64,000 nt of DNA from contig NZ_NPJI01000090.1 of the NCBI RefSeq assembly GCF_002251435.1, positions 62,001-126,000 on the forward strand, in the 5' to 3' direction. Shown here in pieces: positions 31,706 through 41,174 of this stretch; the first letter of the stretch is position 1; each line of letters starts with the position of its first letter. The translations under genes and the position numbers were made by a program. The notes below the pieces were generated by a model. The model did no database searches. It was not told the DNA's origin and saw nothing but the letters and a program-made list of their open reading frames with translations. The stretch comes from Prevotella sp. P2-180 (GTDB lineage: Bacteria > Bacteroidota > Bacteroidia > Bacteroidales > Bacteroidaceae).

Positions 31706-34700
31706 ACATCAGCAAATGGGCACTCAACAGGGGCGTTCTTATCCATGCGTTTGTCGCCGTTCTCATCATCGGAGGCTTATGGGCTTTCACCCAAATGCCC
31801 AAACTCGAAGACCCTGCCATAAGGGTGAAGCAGGCTTTGGTGGTTGCCACCTATCCCGGTGCCTCGGCACACCAGGTGGAACTGGAACTCACCGACCCCA
31901 TAGAGAAGTCAATACGCCAGATGCCAACCATCGACCATATTGAGTCGTCGTCGTATGCCGACATGACCATCATCACCGTAGAACTTCACCCCACCGTGAA
32001 GGATGACGAACTCGAACAGCAGTGGGACTTGCTGCGTCGCAAGGTGGAAAACATCAAACCCTCACTGCCTAAAGGGGCACAGGTGATGACCGTGGCAGAT
32101 GATTTCGGCGATGTGTATGGCATGTTCTATGCCCTGACCGGCGACGGACTCTCCGACCGCCAGCTCAGCGACTATGCCGAACTCATCAAGCGAGAAGTGC
32201 TCACAATCGACGGTGTGACACGTGTGGATATTTACGGCAAACGACCTGAATGTATCAATATCAACCTGAAAGAGGAGAAGATGGCAAATCTCGGAGTGTT
32301 GCCAACAGAAGTGATACAGACGCTCAACGGACAAAACGCCACCTCGTATGCTGGATATTATGACAACGGGACAAGAAGAATACGTGTCACCGTGGATGAC
32401 AAGTTCCGCTCGGTGGAAGACATTGCCGACATGCTCATTGCCGGACACGACGACGACCAGTTGCGCATACGCGACATTGCCGATGTGAGCAAGGGTTATG
32501 AAAAGGTGACACGCAACGCCATGCTGCGCGACGGAGAGAGGGCGCTGGGCATCAGCATAGCCTGTTCGGGCAGTCACGACATACTGAAAGTGGGCGACAA
32601 GGTGGAAGAGAAACTCGGGCAGTTGGCAAAGAGAATGCCCGTGGGGGTAGAATATCATAAGGTGTTCTTCCAACCAGAACGAGTGAGCGACTCGCTCTAC
32701 ACCTTCCTGATCAACCTGCTCGAATCGGTGGTGATTGTCGTGGTGGTACTTATCTTCTTCATGGGATTCAAGTCGGGACTCATTCTCGGCATGTCATTGG
32801 CGGTAATCGTTTTCGGCTCGTTTCTCGTGCTCAACGGTTTCGACGGCACGTTGCAGCGTGTTTCGTTAGGTGCGTTCATCCTTGCCATGGGTATGCTGGT
32901 AGATAATGCCATTGTCATCGTAGATGGCATACTCGTTGATCTCCGCAGAGGCAAGCCACGCGCCGAGGCTCTCACCTCCATAGGCAGGAAGACCGCCATG
33001 CCGCTGCTTGGGGCCACGCTCATCGCCATTCTTGCCTTCATGCCCATCTTTCTCAGTCCCGACACTTCTGGAGTATATGTGCGCGACCTTTTCATAGTCA
33101 TTGCCGTGTCGCTGTTGCTCAGTTGGCTGCTTGCCCTGACCCACGTGCCACTGATGGCAAACCGCCTGCTCCATCCTAAGGTGAGCGAAGGCGAGACATA
33201 CAAGGGCAAGGCCTACGACATGCTCGACAGGGTGATGGGCATCTGCCTGCGCCACCGCCTCATGGTGGTCGGGGCAGCCGTAGTGCTGCTTGTGGGCAGT
33301 CTGTCGTGCTATCCATTTCTCCAACAGAGTTTTTTCCCCGACATGGAATACGACCAACTCTACATCGAATACAAACTGCCCGAAGGCTATAACAGCACAC
33401 AAGTGGAGCACGACCTGGAACAGATGCGAACGATGTTAATGCAATGCAAGGACGTAACGCACGTCACAACCAGTATCGGCGGCACACCCTCACGTTATAA
33501 TCTCGTGCGCTCCATAGCCACTCCCTCGTTGGCATACGGCGAACTGATAGTCGATTTCACATCGCCGGAGACGCTCGTGGCACATCTCGACTCTATGCAG
33601 CGGACACTCAACGACCGATTCCCCGATGCGTATATCAAAATCAAGCGTTACAACCTGATGTACAAGAAATATCCTATAGAGATATGTTTCAACGGTCCCG
33701 ACCCGCAGGTGCTGCACCAGCTCACCGACTCCGCCATGGCTATCGTCAGAAACAGCGACCAGGTGTGCCTGCCCACGTCAGACTGGGAGCCACGGGTGCC
33801 TGTGCTCACCGTTGACTATAACCAGTCGGCGGCACGCACCAGCGGATTGTCGCGCGGCGATGTTTCCCTCTCGCTCATGTCCTATACCGACGGTATTCCT
33901 GTAGGCACGTTCTACGATGGCATTCACCCCGAGAACATCTATGTGAAATGCCATACCGACAAAGGGGAAGAAGTGGAGAACCTCGACCGTGTGAATGTTT
34001 TCGGCATGATGCCCAACGTGGGCAATGTCTTCAACCGCAGCACCGTGCAGAAACTCATGAGCGGACGTCTCGACAAGGATGATGTGATACGTCAGGTGAC
34101 CAGTACCACCCCCTTGTCGCAGGTGTCAAAGGGGATAGACATCCGTTGGGAAGAACCCGTTGTGGTGCGCTACAATGGGCAGCGCCAGCAAAGGCTCCAG
34201 TGCTCGCCAGCCCCGGGTGTATCGACAGAGTCGGCACGCCAGTCGATAGCCAAAGCCATAGAGTCGATAGCCCTTCCAGAGGGATATTCACTCTCGTGGG
34301 AGGGAGAATACAAGGCAAGCGCCCAATCCAAACAATATCTCTTCAAGGGCTTCCCGCTGTCTGTTGTGATGATGTTGCTCATACTCATCATGCTGTTCAA
34401 CGATTTCAGGCGTCCCGTCATCATCTTCGCTTGTATACCGTTAGTTGTGGTGGGTGTTTTCCCGTCGGTGCTCCTTTCGGGAAAGGATTTCGGATTTGTC
34501 GCCATCGTGGGCATACTCGGACTTATCGGTATGATGATTAAGAATGGTATTGTGCTCATCGATGAAATATCGCTACAGACATCACAAGGCAAGCAGCTCG
34601 ACAGGGCACTCATCGACAGTAGCAAGTCGCGTCTGCTTCCTGTGATGATGGCATCGCTCACCACCATCCTCGGTATGATACCTCTCATCTCCGACTCTCT

Positions 34701-34806
34701 CTTCGGGTCGCTTGCCGTCACCATCATGGGTGGCTTGGCAGCAGGCACTGTCATCATTCTCATCTTCATACCAGTGCTATATTCGCTGATGTACAAAAGG
34801 AAATAA
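31702..34806 (+). CDS. RND efflux transporter permease
   Basis: 1034 aa, full length for the AcrB/MdtB superfamily. Membrane helix near residue 15 (FVAVLIIGGLWAFTQMP), large periplasmic loops, helix blocks near 340-480 and 860-1030, and the signature GMLVDNAIVIVDGI with paired acidic residues for proton transfer near 400. Uses the proton gradient to expel small toxic molecules; substrate cannot be read from sequence. Middle gene of the adaptor-pump-duct operon. Confidence 0.93.
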   Translation: MNISKWALNRGVLIHAFVAVLIIGGLWAFTQMPKLEDPAIRVKQALVVATYPGASAHQVELELTDPIEKSIRQMPTIDHIESSSYADMTIITVELHPTVKDDELEQQWDLLRRKVENIKPSLPKGAQVMTVADDFGDVYGMFYALTGDGLSDRQLSDYAELIKREVLTIDGVTRVDIYGKRPECININLKEEKMANLGVLPTEVIQTLNGQNATSYAGYYDNGTRRIRVTVDDKFRSVEDIADMLIAGHDDDQLRIRDIADVSKGYEKVTRNAMLRDGERALGISIACSGSHDILKVGDKVEEKLGQLAKRMPVGVEYHKVFFQPERVSDSLYTFLINLLESVVIVVVVLIFFMGFKSGLILGMSLAVIVFGSFLVLNGFDGTLQRVSLGAFILAMGMLVDNAIVIVDGILVDLRRGKPRAEALTSIGRKTAMPLLGATLIAILAFMPIFLSPDTSGVYVRDLFIVIAVSLLLSWLLALTHVPLMANRLLHPKVSEGETYKGKAYDMLDRVMGICLRHRLMVVGAAVVLLVGSLSCYPFLQQSFFPDMEYDQLYIEYKLPEGYNSTQVEHDLEQMRTMLMQCKDVTHVTTSIGGTPSRYNLVRSIATPSLAYGELIVDFTSPETLVAHLDSMQRTLNDRFPDAYIKIKRYNLMYKKYPIEICFNGPDPQVLHQLTDSAMAIVRNSDQVCLPTSDWEPRVPVLTVDYNQSAARTSGLSRGDVSLSLMSYTDGIPVGTFYDGIHPENIYVKCHTDKGEEVENLDRVNVFGMMPNVGNVFNRSTVQKLMSGRLDKDDVIRQVTSTTPLSQVSKGIDIRWEEPVVVRYNGQRQQRLQCSPAPGVSTESARQSIAKAIESIALPEGYSLSWEGEYKASAQSKQYLFKGFPLSVVMMLLILIMLFNDFRRPVIIFACIPLVVVGVFPSVLLSGKDFGFVAIVGILGLIGMMIKNGIVLIDEISLQTSQGKQLDRALIDSSKSRLLPVMMASLTTILGMIPLISDSLFGSLAVTIMGGLAAGTVIILIFIPVLYSLMYKRK

Positions 34807-34809
34807 AAC

Positions 34810-36255
34810 ATGAAAAGACTGATATACATAATGATTGGCATAGGCATGCAACTCAATGCCACAGCCCAAGACTCACTGACCATCGACCAATGCAGGGCAA
34901 TGGCAGTGGAGCATAACCGCCAACTGCAACAAGCCCGTGAGCAGAGGGAAAAATCGGGCTACGACGTGATGGCAATGAAAGCAAACTACCTGCCCAAGCT
35001 TGACTTTCAGGCCTTCAATCTCCTCAACACCACATCGGGCAGTATCGGGATGCCTTCCGCCCCTCTTCCCATTTATTCATACAACTCGCAGATGGGGCAG
35101 TTCCTGCCTGCTGTGCTTACCGATGCCTCCGGCAATGTGACTGGACTGTCGCAATATGCGGAATTTCCGGCAATGACCGTGAAGTATAAGATGCCCAACC
35201 TTTTCAATGCCTCGCTCTCACTTGTGCAACCCATATATATGGGCGGGAAGATTGACGCAGGATATACGATGACGAAAATCGGACAACGCATATCAGACGA
35301 GAATATACGTATGACAGAGAGCGAGGTGATTGTCAGCGTGGAGGAGGCATACGCTCTTGCAGTGAAGGCAAGCGAGATGGTCGATGTGGCAAAGTCATAC
35401 CGGCATCTACTTCAGGAACTGCTGAAAACGGTAGAGTCGGCAGTGCGCCATGGAATGCGCACCAGAAACGACCTGATGAAGGTGCAGGTGAAACTCAACC
35501 AGGCCCAACTGTCTGTCACGCGTGCCGATAATGCCTACGACCTTGCCCGCATGAATCTGTGTCAGGTCATAGGCATGCCCTTGTCGTCGCCTCTGCTCAT
35601 TGCCCGTCCCGACATCACATCAGCATTGGTGGAGGAAGTCATGTCAGCCACCGACGACAGTCTTCAGGTGCTCTCCCGACCAGAGTATGCCATCCTCAAC
35701 GAGAAGGCAGAACTTGCCCGTCAGCAGCTGCGCCTCACCCGATCCGACTATCTTCCCCACCTGGCGGCATTTGCCTCGGGCGGATACACCAATGGCGGTA
35801 AGGTGACGGTCGATGCCACCAGTTCGCTTGCCGGCACCCAGCGTATGTATGACCACACGCTCATCGACCAGTTCTCAGGTTGTGTCGGTGTCACGTTCTC
35901 CATGCCCATTTTCCATTTCGGCGAGCGTAGGGGCAAGATACGTTCTGCCAAGTCGTCTATACGTATGGCGGAAATAGAACTGGCAGACAAACGTGAGAAA
36001 ATGACACTCGAACTCGCCCAAGCCCGAAATACGCTTCGCGAACAACTCACTGCTCTAGAAATAGCCCGACTGTCGGTGGAACAAGCCACCGAGAATCTCC
36101 GTCTCTCGCGCAGCTCTTACGATTCGGGCATGGAGACACTCAGCGACCATTTAGAGGCGCAGTCGTTATGGCAGTCGGCACTTGCCGACGAAATAGATGC
36201 CCGCACTCAATTGATTGTCGCCCTGGGCAAATGGCGCAAGGCGGCAGGGAAATAA
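34810..36255 (+). CDS. TolC-family outer-membrane efflux duct
   Basis: 481 aa. Signal peptide (IMIGIGMQLNATAQ). Two repeats of long helices typical of TolC/OprM, for example EVIVSVEEAYALAVKASEMV and REKMTLELAQARNTLREQLT. It should form the trimeric exit duct. Begins three bases after the pump stop. A hairpin terminator follows at 36310. Confidence 0.9.
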   Translation: MKRLIYIMIGIGMQLNATAQDSLTIDQCRAMAVEHNRQLQQAREQREKSGYDVMAMKANYLPKLDFQAFNLLNTTSGSIGMPSAPLPIYSYNSQMGQFLPAVLTDASGNVTGLSQYAEFPAMTVKYKMPNLFNASLSLVQPIYMGGKIDAGYTMTKIGQRISDENIRMTESEVIVSVEEAYALAVKASEMVDVAKSYRHLLQELLKTVESAVRHGMRTRNDLMKVQVKLNQAQLSVTRADNAYDLARMNLCQVIGMPLSSPLLIARPDITSALVEEVMSATDDSLQVLSRPEYAILNEKAELARQQLRLTRSDYLPHLAAFASGGYTNGGKVTVDATSSLAGTQRMYDHTLIDQFSGCVGVTFSMPIFHFGERRGKIRSAKSSIRMAEIELADKREKMTLELAQARNTLREQLTALEIARLSVEQATENLRLSRSSYDSGMETLSDHLEAQSLWQSALADEIDARTQLIVALGKWRKAAGK

Positions 36256-36309
36256 TCCTTGCCGCCTCATCTTTCTCACTTAGGAATGAGAGTTGGTCGA
36301 GGAAAAAAT

Positions 36310-36341
36310 AAAGGCACGCTGAATCTCTTCAGCATGCCTTT
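36310..36341. terminator. Terminator after efflux operon
   Basis: AAAGGCA.GCTGAA, loop TCTC, TTCAGC.TGCCTTT with one mismatch; it serves the rightward operon and the convergent lipoprotein gene. Confidence 0.75.
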
Positions 36342-36386
36342 GTTGATTTTTACTAATTATGTGTGTGTTTCATTATGGTATTAGCG

Positions 36387-37025
36387 TCATTTTGTCTTCT
36401 CCAAGTCGAAGCTGAACGTGGCGGGAGTGAAACCAGGCAGTTCTACCTGTTTCTCTCCTTCACCTATGAACACTTTTCTGGCTGTTATGCTGAACTTAAG
36501 TTTCTTGTCAGCAACGCTGTATGCCGCATTTTCTCCTGCATCGACCTCCGTCTCAATAATAAGGGTCTGGTCAACGTCGCTTTCAGACTGTGCAGGTATG
36601 GTAAGGGTCAGCTTTAACGGTTCTGGATCAAGAACAATCAGTATGCTGTCTTTTGCAGAAGTGAGTGCTGGCTTGTAGCCGATTTTGTAGTTGATGTCGC
36701 CCACTGCCTCCACGATGTTGTCAGCTGCTTCCTCATCGTTGATAATTGACATGACGATGTCCTTAATTGGGAACTTTTCCACGGTCACCGTGTCGTTGTC
36801 TACCTTCGCGCTTACTTCCACTCCGGCAGGAGTCTCTTCTCCTTCCGAAGCCACGATTGTTGACGTTGCCATTCTTCCTTTGTAGTCGCCATACATGGTC
36901 TGTGTGGTAATCTCTGTAGGAACTGTTACGTCATCATCGTCGTCGCTGCAGGAAGCGAGGCTGATTGTACACCCTAAAAATAATAACATTGCGAATGCTT
37001 TCGCCGTTTGAATCTTTTTTTTCAT
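36387..37025 (-). CDS. Lipoprotein, DUF4840-like
   Basis: 212 aa from ATG at 37025 (MKKKIQ); the longer frame to 37106 lacks a signal-like start. Signal peptide with lipobox TISLASC followed by DDDDD, the acidic run that sends Bacteroidota lipoproteins to the surface. The rest is beta-rich (MYGDYKGRMATSTIV; INYKIGYKPAL). Resembles DUF4840 proteins of Bacteroidales; function unknown. Monocistronic, converging on the efflux operon. Confidence 0.75.
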   Translation of the reverse strand: MKKKIQTAKAFAMLLFLGCTISLASCSDDDDDVTVPTEITTQTMYGDYKGRMATSTIVASEGEETPAGVEVSAKVDNDTVTVEKFPIKDIVMSIINDEEAADNIVEAVGDINYKIGYKPALTSAKDSILIVLDPEPLKLTLTIPAQSESDVDQTLIIETEVDAGENAAYSVADKKLKFSITARKVFIGEGEKQVELPGFTPATFSFDLEKTK

Positions 37026-37321
37026 GGTTTTTTTTTTAAAGTGATTATAATACTTACTGTGTTTTTCACTCTCATAAACAGCTGCCGAGTGCAAACCTTG
37101 CTCCATATTGTGTTAATAAAACCTAACAATGCATTTGCCTATAGGGGCAACGAGCAGAAGTAGCTAACGATAACTATCCTCCCTTTCACGGCGTTTCAGT
37201 AAAAAATGAGGGAAAAGAGGTTTGACATGGTCTTAAAGTAAGACAAAAGGGAAAAAAGCGAGACCTTGCAACTAAACATTAAGTTGTTACGTCAAACAGG
37301 CAAATAACCCAATTATTAATT
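37026..37321. other. Intergenic region between divergent envelope genes
   Basis: About 300 bases with no supported ORF. I found no clean TAnnTTTG in either direction and no strong hairpin; a promoter for each neighbour must lie here but is not identifiable by eye. Confidence 0.5.
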
Positions 37322-39694
37322 ATGAAAAGAGTAACAACAACTATCATTGTTTTATTGGCAACAATATGCCAACTGAGTGCACAGAGTCTTATTGGAATAG
37401 TAACAGACGAGAATGGACAACCAATGGAATTTGCCACGGTTTCACTCCGTTCTCTTCCCGACTCTGTCATCGTGGCAGGTTGCATTACTGACGCGAAGGG
37501 ACAGTTCAGCATCGAAAGGAAGAATGCAGGTGACTTCATACAAATTTCATCCATAGGATATGGCACTAAGAACCTGCCAGTTTCTGCATTTACTACATCA
37601 CAGACAATAAAGATGCAGATTGAAGCTGGCTTGCTAAATGAAATCGTTGTCAGCAAGACTCGTCCGAAGACAAAGCTCCTTGGCGATGCTGTGGTAACTA
37701 CCATCGAGGGGTCGATACTTGAACATGCGGGCAATTCGCTTGAGGTGCTTGCAAAAGTCCCTGGAATGATAACCAAGAATGGAAATCTGGAAGTAATAGG
37801 ACGTGGCACACCTGTCTATTATATAAACGGCAGAAAGGTGACTGACGACTCTGAGCTCCGCAACCTCATGTCGGAAGACATCAAGTCGATAGACGTTGTA
37901 AGCAATCCTGGTGCCGAATATGGTGGCGAGGTGAGATGTGTAGTGCGCATACGCACTGTAAAGCGACAGGGCGATGGTTTCAGCTATGCGCTTACGAGTC
38001 AGGCTCAGCAATACATATACGACAATCATGATTTCGACCCATCATGGTCGGTTCTCGACCTCAACTATCGCACTGGCGGTTGGGATATCATTGGAAAACT
38101 TGTCTATTACAATCAGCACAGCTATCAGAAAAGTGACCAAATGAGCGGTAACACTTTCGTCAAGATGCCAGATGGCAGCGTGAAGCATAACCTGATGGAA
38201 GGTCCTTTCGCTTTCATTGGTCACAATAGCGGAATAAGCGGCGATCTCGGATTGAACTGGCAGATTAATGAGAACCATTCTCTTGGAATGAAGATGAACT
38301 ATGGCGGAATGCTGTTTGGTAATCAAGATATCGTCTTTGAGGACAAAGTATATGCAAACGACGAGCTGATTGACATTGTACATTCCGCATCCCATACCAC
38401 CACACCTTCTTCTCACACCTTTACGGGCAATATATACTACGACGGGAATATCAATAAACTGCATGTGAACTTCAATGCGGATTTCAGCGACTCGGGCTAC
38501 AAAAAGGAAACAAACGTGAACGAAAGCAGTCAGAACGACCCTGCCTTCGTAGAAAACTTATCAGACGGTTATGCACGAATGGGCGCAGGAAAACTTGTAC
38601 TCTCCTACCCCATCTGGAAAGGTCAGTTTAAGATCGGAACAGAGGAGACATACGTAAGCGCAAAGCAGAAATACAATTCTACCAAGACGGAGATTCCTTC
38701 GTCGAAAGCTAAGATTGCCGAGAACAACATCTCTGGCTTTGCTGAATATGCCATACCTTTCAAACATGTTCAGTTGGTGGCTGGCTTAAGATTCGAGCAT
38801 GTTGATTTCGAATACACCAACGAATGTAGCCCGAAGGATAATATCAGCAGAACTCACAATAACTGGTTTCCTTCATTCAACGCCTCAACCAAGATTGGCC
38901 CTGTAGGTGTAAACATTGGATATACCACAAAAATCAAGCGACCACGATATGACCAGCTAAGTACAGAGATGCAGTACAACAACAGGTTCTTGTATCAGAC
39001 GGGCGACCCTACGCTTCTTAACGAGATACAGAACACCCTCTCGCTTAATGCCAACTGGCGATGGCTCACTCTTACCGGAGCATACGAAGTGGTTGACAAT
39101 GCCATCTACCAACTCGGCTATCCATACGACGATGACTGCACTGCTATGGTAAAGTATTCCAACGCAAAGGAGACGGTCCGCAAACTCAACATCTATCTCA
39201 ATGCATCACCCACCGTTGGCATATGGAATCCACGCTATACTGTAGGTATGGAGAAGCAATATTTTGAAACTACCGTTATTGACCCGCGTGAATCAACAGG
39301 TACGCGTGTAGTGAAACGCAACGACCCGATGTTCTTTGTTCAGGCAAACAACTCATTCAAGTTGAAGCAGGGATGGCTGATAGATCTTGACTATCAATAC
39401 ACGTCGCCCTTTGACTACGTGATGTATAAGTTTACCAAACCGAAACACGGTCTAAATCTTGCAGTCAGCAAGTCGTTTCTCAAGCACGATGCACTCAACG
39501 TCCGTCTTGCATGGAATGACATCCTTAACAAGACAAAGGAACACGTATGCACCGACTATGGCAACTTCATCCACAGCCAGAACAATGATTACAATTCTCC
39601 ATGCGTCCAGCTTCGCCTCTCATATCGTTTCAATACGGCAAACAGCAAGTATAAGGGAACTGGTGCTGGAGCAGATGCAAAGAGCAGGATGTAG
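37322..39694 (+). CDS. TonB-dependent-receptor-like outer-membrane barrel with carboxypeptidase-like N-terminus
   Basis: 790 aa. Signal peptide ending QLSAQ. Residues about 23-105 are a CarboxypepD_reg-like domain (IGIVTDENGQPMEFATVSL), then a plug-like region (VLAKVPGMITKNGNLEVIGR, about 140-160) and a long barrel with alternating strands to the end. Belongs to the OMP_b-brl_3 type receptors of Bacteroidota. No SusD-like partner gene is adjacent, so a glycan substrate is not suggested; transport of peptides or metals, or signalling, remains open. Confidence 0.88.
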   Translation: MKRVTTTIIVLLATICQLSAQSLIGIVTDENGQPMEFATVSLRSLPDSVIVAGCITDAKGQFSIERKNAGDFIQISSIGYGTKNLPVSAFTTSQTIKMQIEAGLLNEIVVSKTRPKTKLLGDAVVTTIEGSILEHAGNSLEVLAKVPGMITKNGNLEVIGRGTPVYYINGRKVTDDSELRNLMSEDIKSIDVVSNPGAEYGGEVRCVVRIRTVKRQGDGFSYALTSQAQQYIYDNHDFDPSWSVLDLNYRTGGWDIIGKLVYYNQHSYQKSDQMSGNTFVKMPDGSVKHNLMEGPFAFIGHNSGISGDLGLNWQINENHSLGMKMNYGGMLFGNQDIVFEDKVYANDELIDIVHSASHTTTPSSHTFTGNIYYDGNINKLHVNFNADFSDSGYKKETNVNESSQNDPAFVENLSDGYARMGAGKLVLSYPIWKGQFKIGTEETYVSAKQKYNSTKTEIPSSKAKIAENNISGFAEYAIPFKHVQLVAGLRFEHVDFEYTNECSPKDNISRTHNNWFPSFNASTKIGPVGVNIGYTTKIKRPRYDQLSTEMQYNNRFLYQTGDPTLLNEIQNTLSLNANWRWLTLTGAYEVVDNAIYQLGYPYDDDCTAMVKYSNAKETVRKLNIYLNASPTVGIWNPRYTVGMEKQYFETTVIDPRESTGTRVVKRNDPMFFVQANNSFKLKQGWLIDLDYQYTSPFDYVMYKFTKPKHGLNLAVSKSFLKHDALNVRLAWNDILNKTKEHVCTDYGNFIHSQNNDYNSPCVQLRLSYRFNTANSKYKGTGAGADAKSRM

Positions 39695-39794
39695 AAAATG
39701 GTAACAGTCGGCTGTCGCATTTAGGACAGCCGACTGTCATAAGCCGAATGCGGGCGAAGCATAAGCACTGTTTCAAAATCCTGTAAAGTTACTT

Positions 39795-40124
39795 TTATCT
39801 TCTGTTTTGACGAGCCTGCTTCATCTCCTCATACTTTTTCTGCTGAGATTTGGTAAGCACGGCTGTGACTTGTTTGTCAATTTTCTCAAATTCAGCGCGC
39901 ATCTGTTCGCGTGTTGGGCGTTCGCTCTTCTCCTTGCGCTTTGACTCTAATTCGGTGTAGATAGCTGTTATCTTCTTCTGTTGGTCGGCAGTGAGATCAA
40001 GTTCCTTTGTCATCTGTGCAACTCTGTTTTCCACTGACATTCTTTGACGTCCACCGCCACGTTGTGCCGACATAGTGCCTGCTCCTAATAGGACAGCCAG
40101 GGCTAATACGATAATCTTTTTCAT
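39795..40124 (-). CDS. Small periplasmic DUF4890-like protein
   Basis: 109 aa from ATG at 40124; the longer frame runs upstream without support. Signal peptide (IIVLALAVLLGAGTMSAQ), then a basic, helical domain with LDLTADQQKKITAIYTEL and LTKSQQKKYEEMKQARQ, the LTxxQ pattern shared with Spy/CpxP-like proteins. Likely periplasmic, perhaps chaperone or stress related. An inverted repeat (40212-40242) lies upstream. Confidence 0.75.
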   Translation of the reverse strand: MKKIIVLALAVLLGAGTMSAQRGGGRQRMSVENRVAQMTKELDLTADQQKKITAIYTELESKRKEKSERPTREQMRAEFEKIDKQVTAVLTKSQQKKYEEMKQARQNRR

Positions 40125-40345
40125 AATGTACCTTTTATTTAATGAATTAATACTTAATGTTATACCTTTTGCTATTATGACGAACAAGAAAGCAAATGGT
40201 TTAATCATCAAACTCAACTTTCACAGGAAAGGGAAGTTGAGTAAAAACTGGGGCGCCAGAGTTCTTCGTCACCCCCTCGAGAGTTCCGTTTAAATGATAT
40301 TTACGTTTAGACAAATGTTTTAGGTTAGAAGTGTTCGGTGCTTAC
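40125..40345. other. Intergenic region with inverted repeat
   Basis: No supported ORF. ACTCAACTT (40212) pairs with AAGTTGAGT (40234) across a 13-base loop and is followed by AAAAA; it has no clear role. The remainder shows nothing notable. Confidence 0.5.
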
Positions 40346-40379
40346 CAAAAAAGGGAATGGCCAAGACGACCATTCCCTT
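40346..40379 (-). terminator. Terminator of the sdh/frd operon
   Basis: On the minus strand AAGGGAATGG, nine-base loop, CCATTCCCTT, then T-run. Confidence 0.85.
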
Positions 40380-40413
40380 ACTTTTATATTTAAGGATAAA
40401 GCCTTGTGGACGA

Positions 40414-41169
40414 TTAGTCTGCAAGCTTAGCCTTGATGAACTCGCGGTTGAGGCGTGCGATGTTGGCGATAGACTCGTTCTTCGGGCACTCAGCCTCGCA
40501 AGCGCGGGTGTTGGTACAGTTACCGAATCCGAGCTCTTCCATCTTCATAACCATTGCCTTGGCGCGTTTTGCGGCCTCTGGACGGCCTTGTGGCAGCAGT
40601 GCGAGCTGTGATACCTTGGAGCTTACGAAAAGCATTGCAGAGCCGTTCTTGCAGGCTGCCACGCAGCATCCGCAACCGATACATGTTGCTGCGTCCATAG
40701 CCTCGTCGGCATCTTCCTTCGGTATTAGGATAGCGTTGGCATCCTGTGGCTGACCTGTGCGCACTGTGGTATATCCACCAGCCTGAATAATCTTGTCGAA
40801 TGCAGAGCGGTCGACCATACAGTCCTTGATAACTGGGAATGCGGCAGAACGCCATGGCTCAACAGTGATGACATCGCCATCGTTGAAGCGACGCATGTAG
40901 AGCTGACAGGTTGTTGCGCCTGTTGCAGGTCCGTGTGGGTGACCGTTGATATAGAGCGAGCACATACCGCAGATACCCTCGCGGCAGTCGTGGTCGAATA
41001 CGAAAGGCTCCTTGCCTTCCTCTATAAGTTCCTCGTTGAGGATATCAAGCATCTCAAGGAACGAGGTGTCATCTGGAATATTCTTCATCTCGCGAGTGTC
41101 GAAGTGACCTTCTGCCTTTGGACCATTCTGACGCCAGAACTTAAGTGTGAATGAAATATTTCTTGCCAT
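40414..41169 (-). CDS. sdhB: Succinate dehydrogenase/fumarate reductase iron-sulfur subunit
   Basis: 251 aa. Three cluster motifs: [10 protein letters not shown] with a later C for [2Fe-2S] (about 60-90); [11 protein letters not shown] (about 155-165); and [13 protein letters not shown] (about 210-222). Passes electrons between the flavoprotein and membrane subunit. In Bacteroidales the complex runs mainly as a fumarate reductase in anaerobic succinate formation. Last gene of the CAB operon, 5 bases after the flavoprotein gene, followed by a terminator. Confidence 0.95.
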   Translation of the reverse strand: MARNISFTLKFWRQNGPKAEGHFDTREMKNIPDDTSFLEMLDILNEELIEEGKEPFVFDHDCREGICGMCSLYINGHPHGPATGATTCQLYMRRFNDGDVITVEPWRSAAFPVIKDCMVDRSAFDKIIQAGGYTTVRTGQPQDANAILIPKEDADEAMDAATCIGCGCCVAACKNGSAMLFVSSKVSQLALLPQGRPEAAKRAKAMVMKMEELGFGNCTNTRACEAECPKNESIANIARLNREFIKAKLAD

Positions 41170-41174
41170 GATTT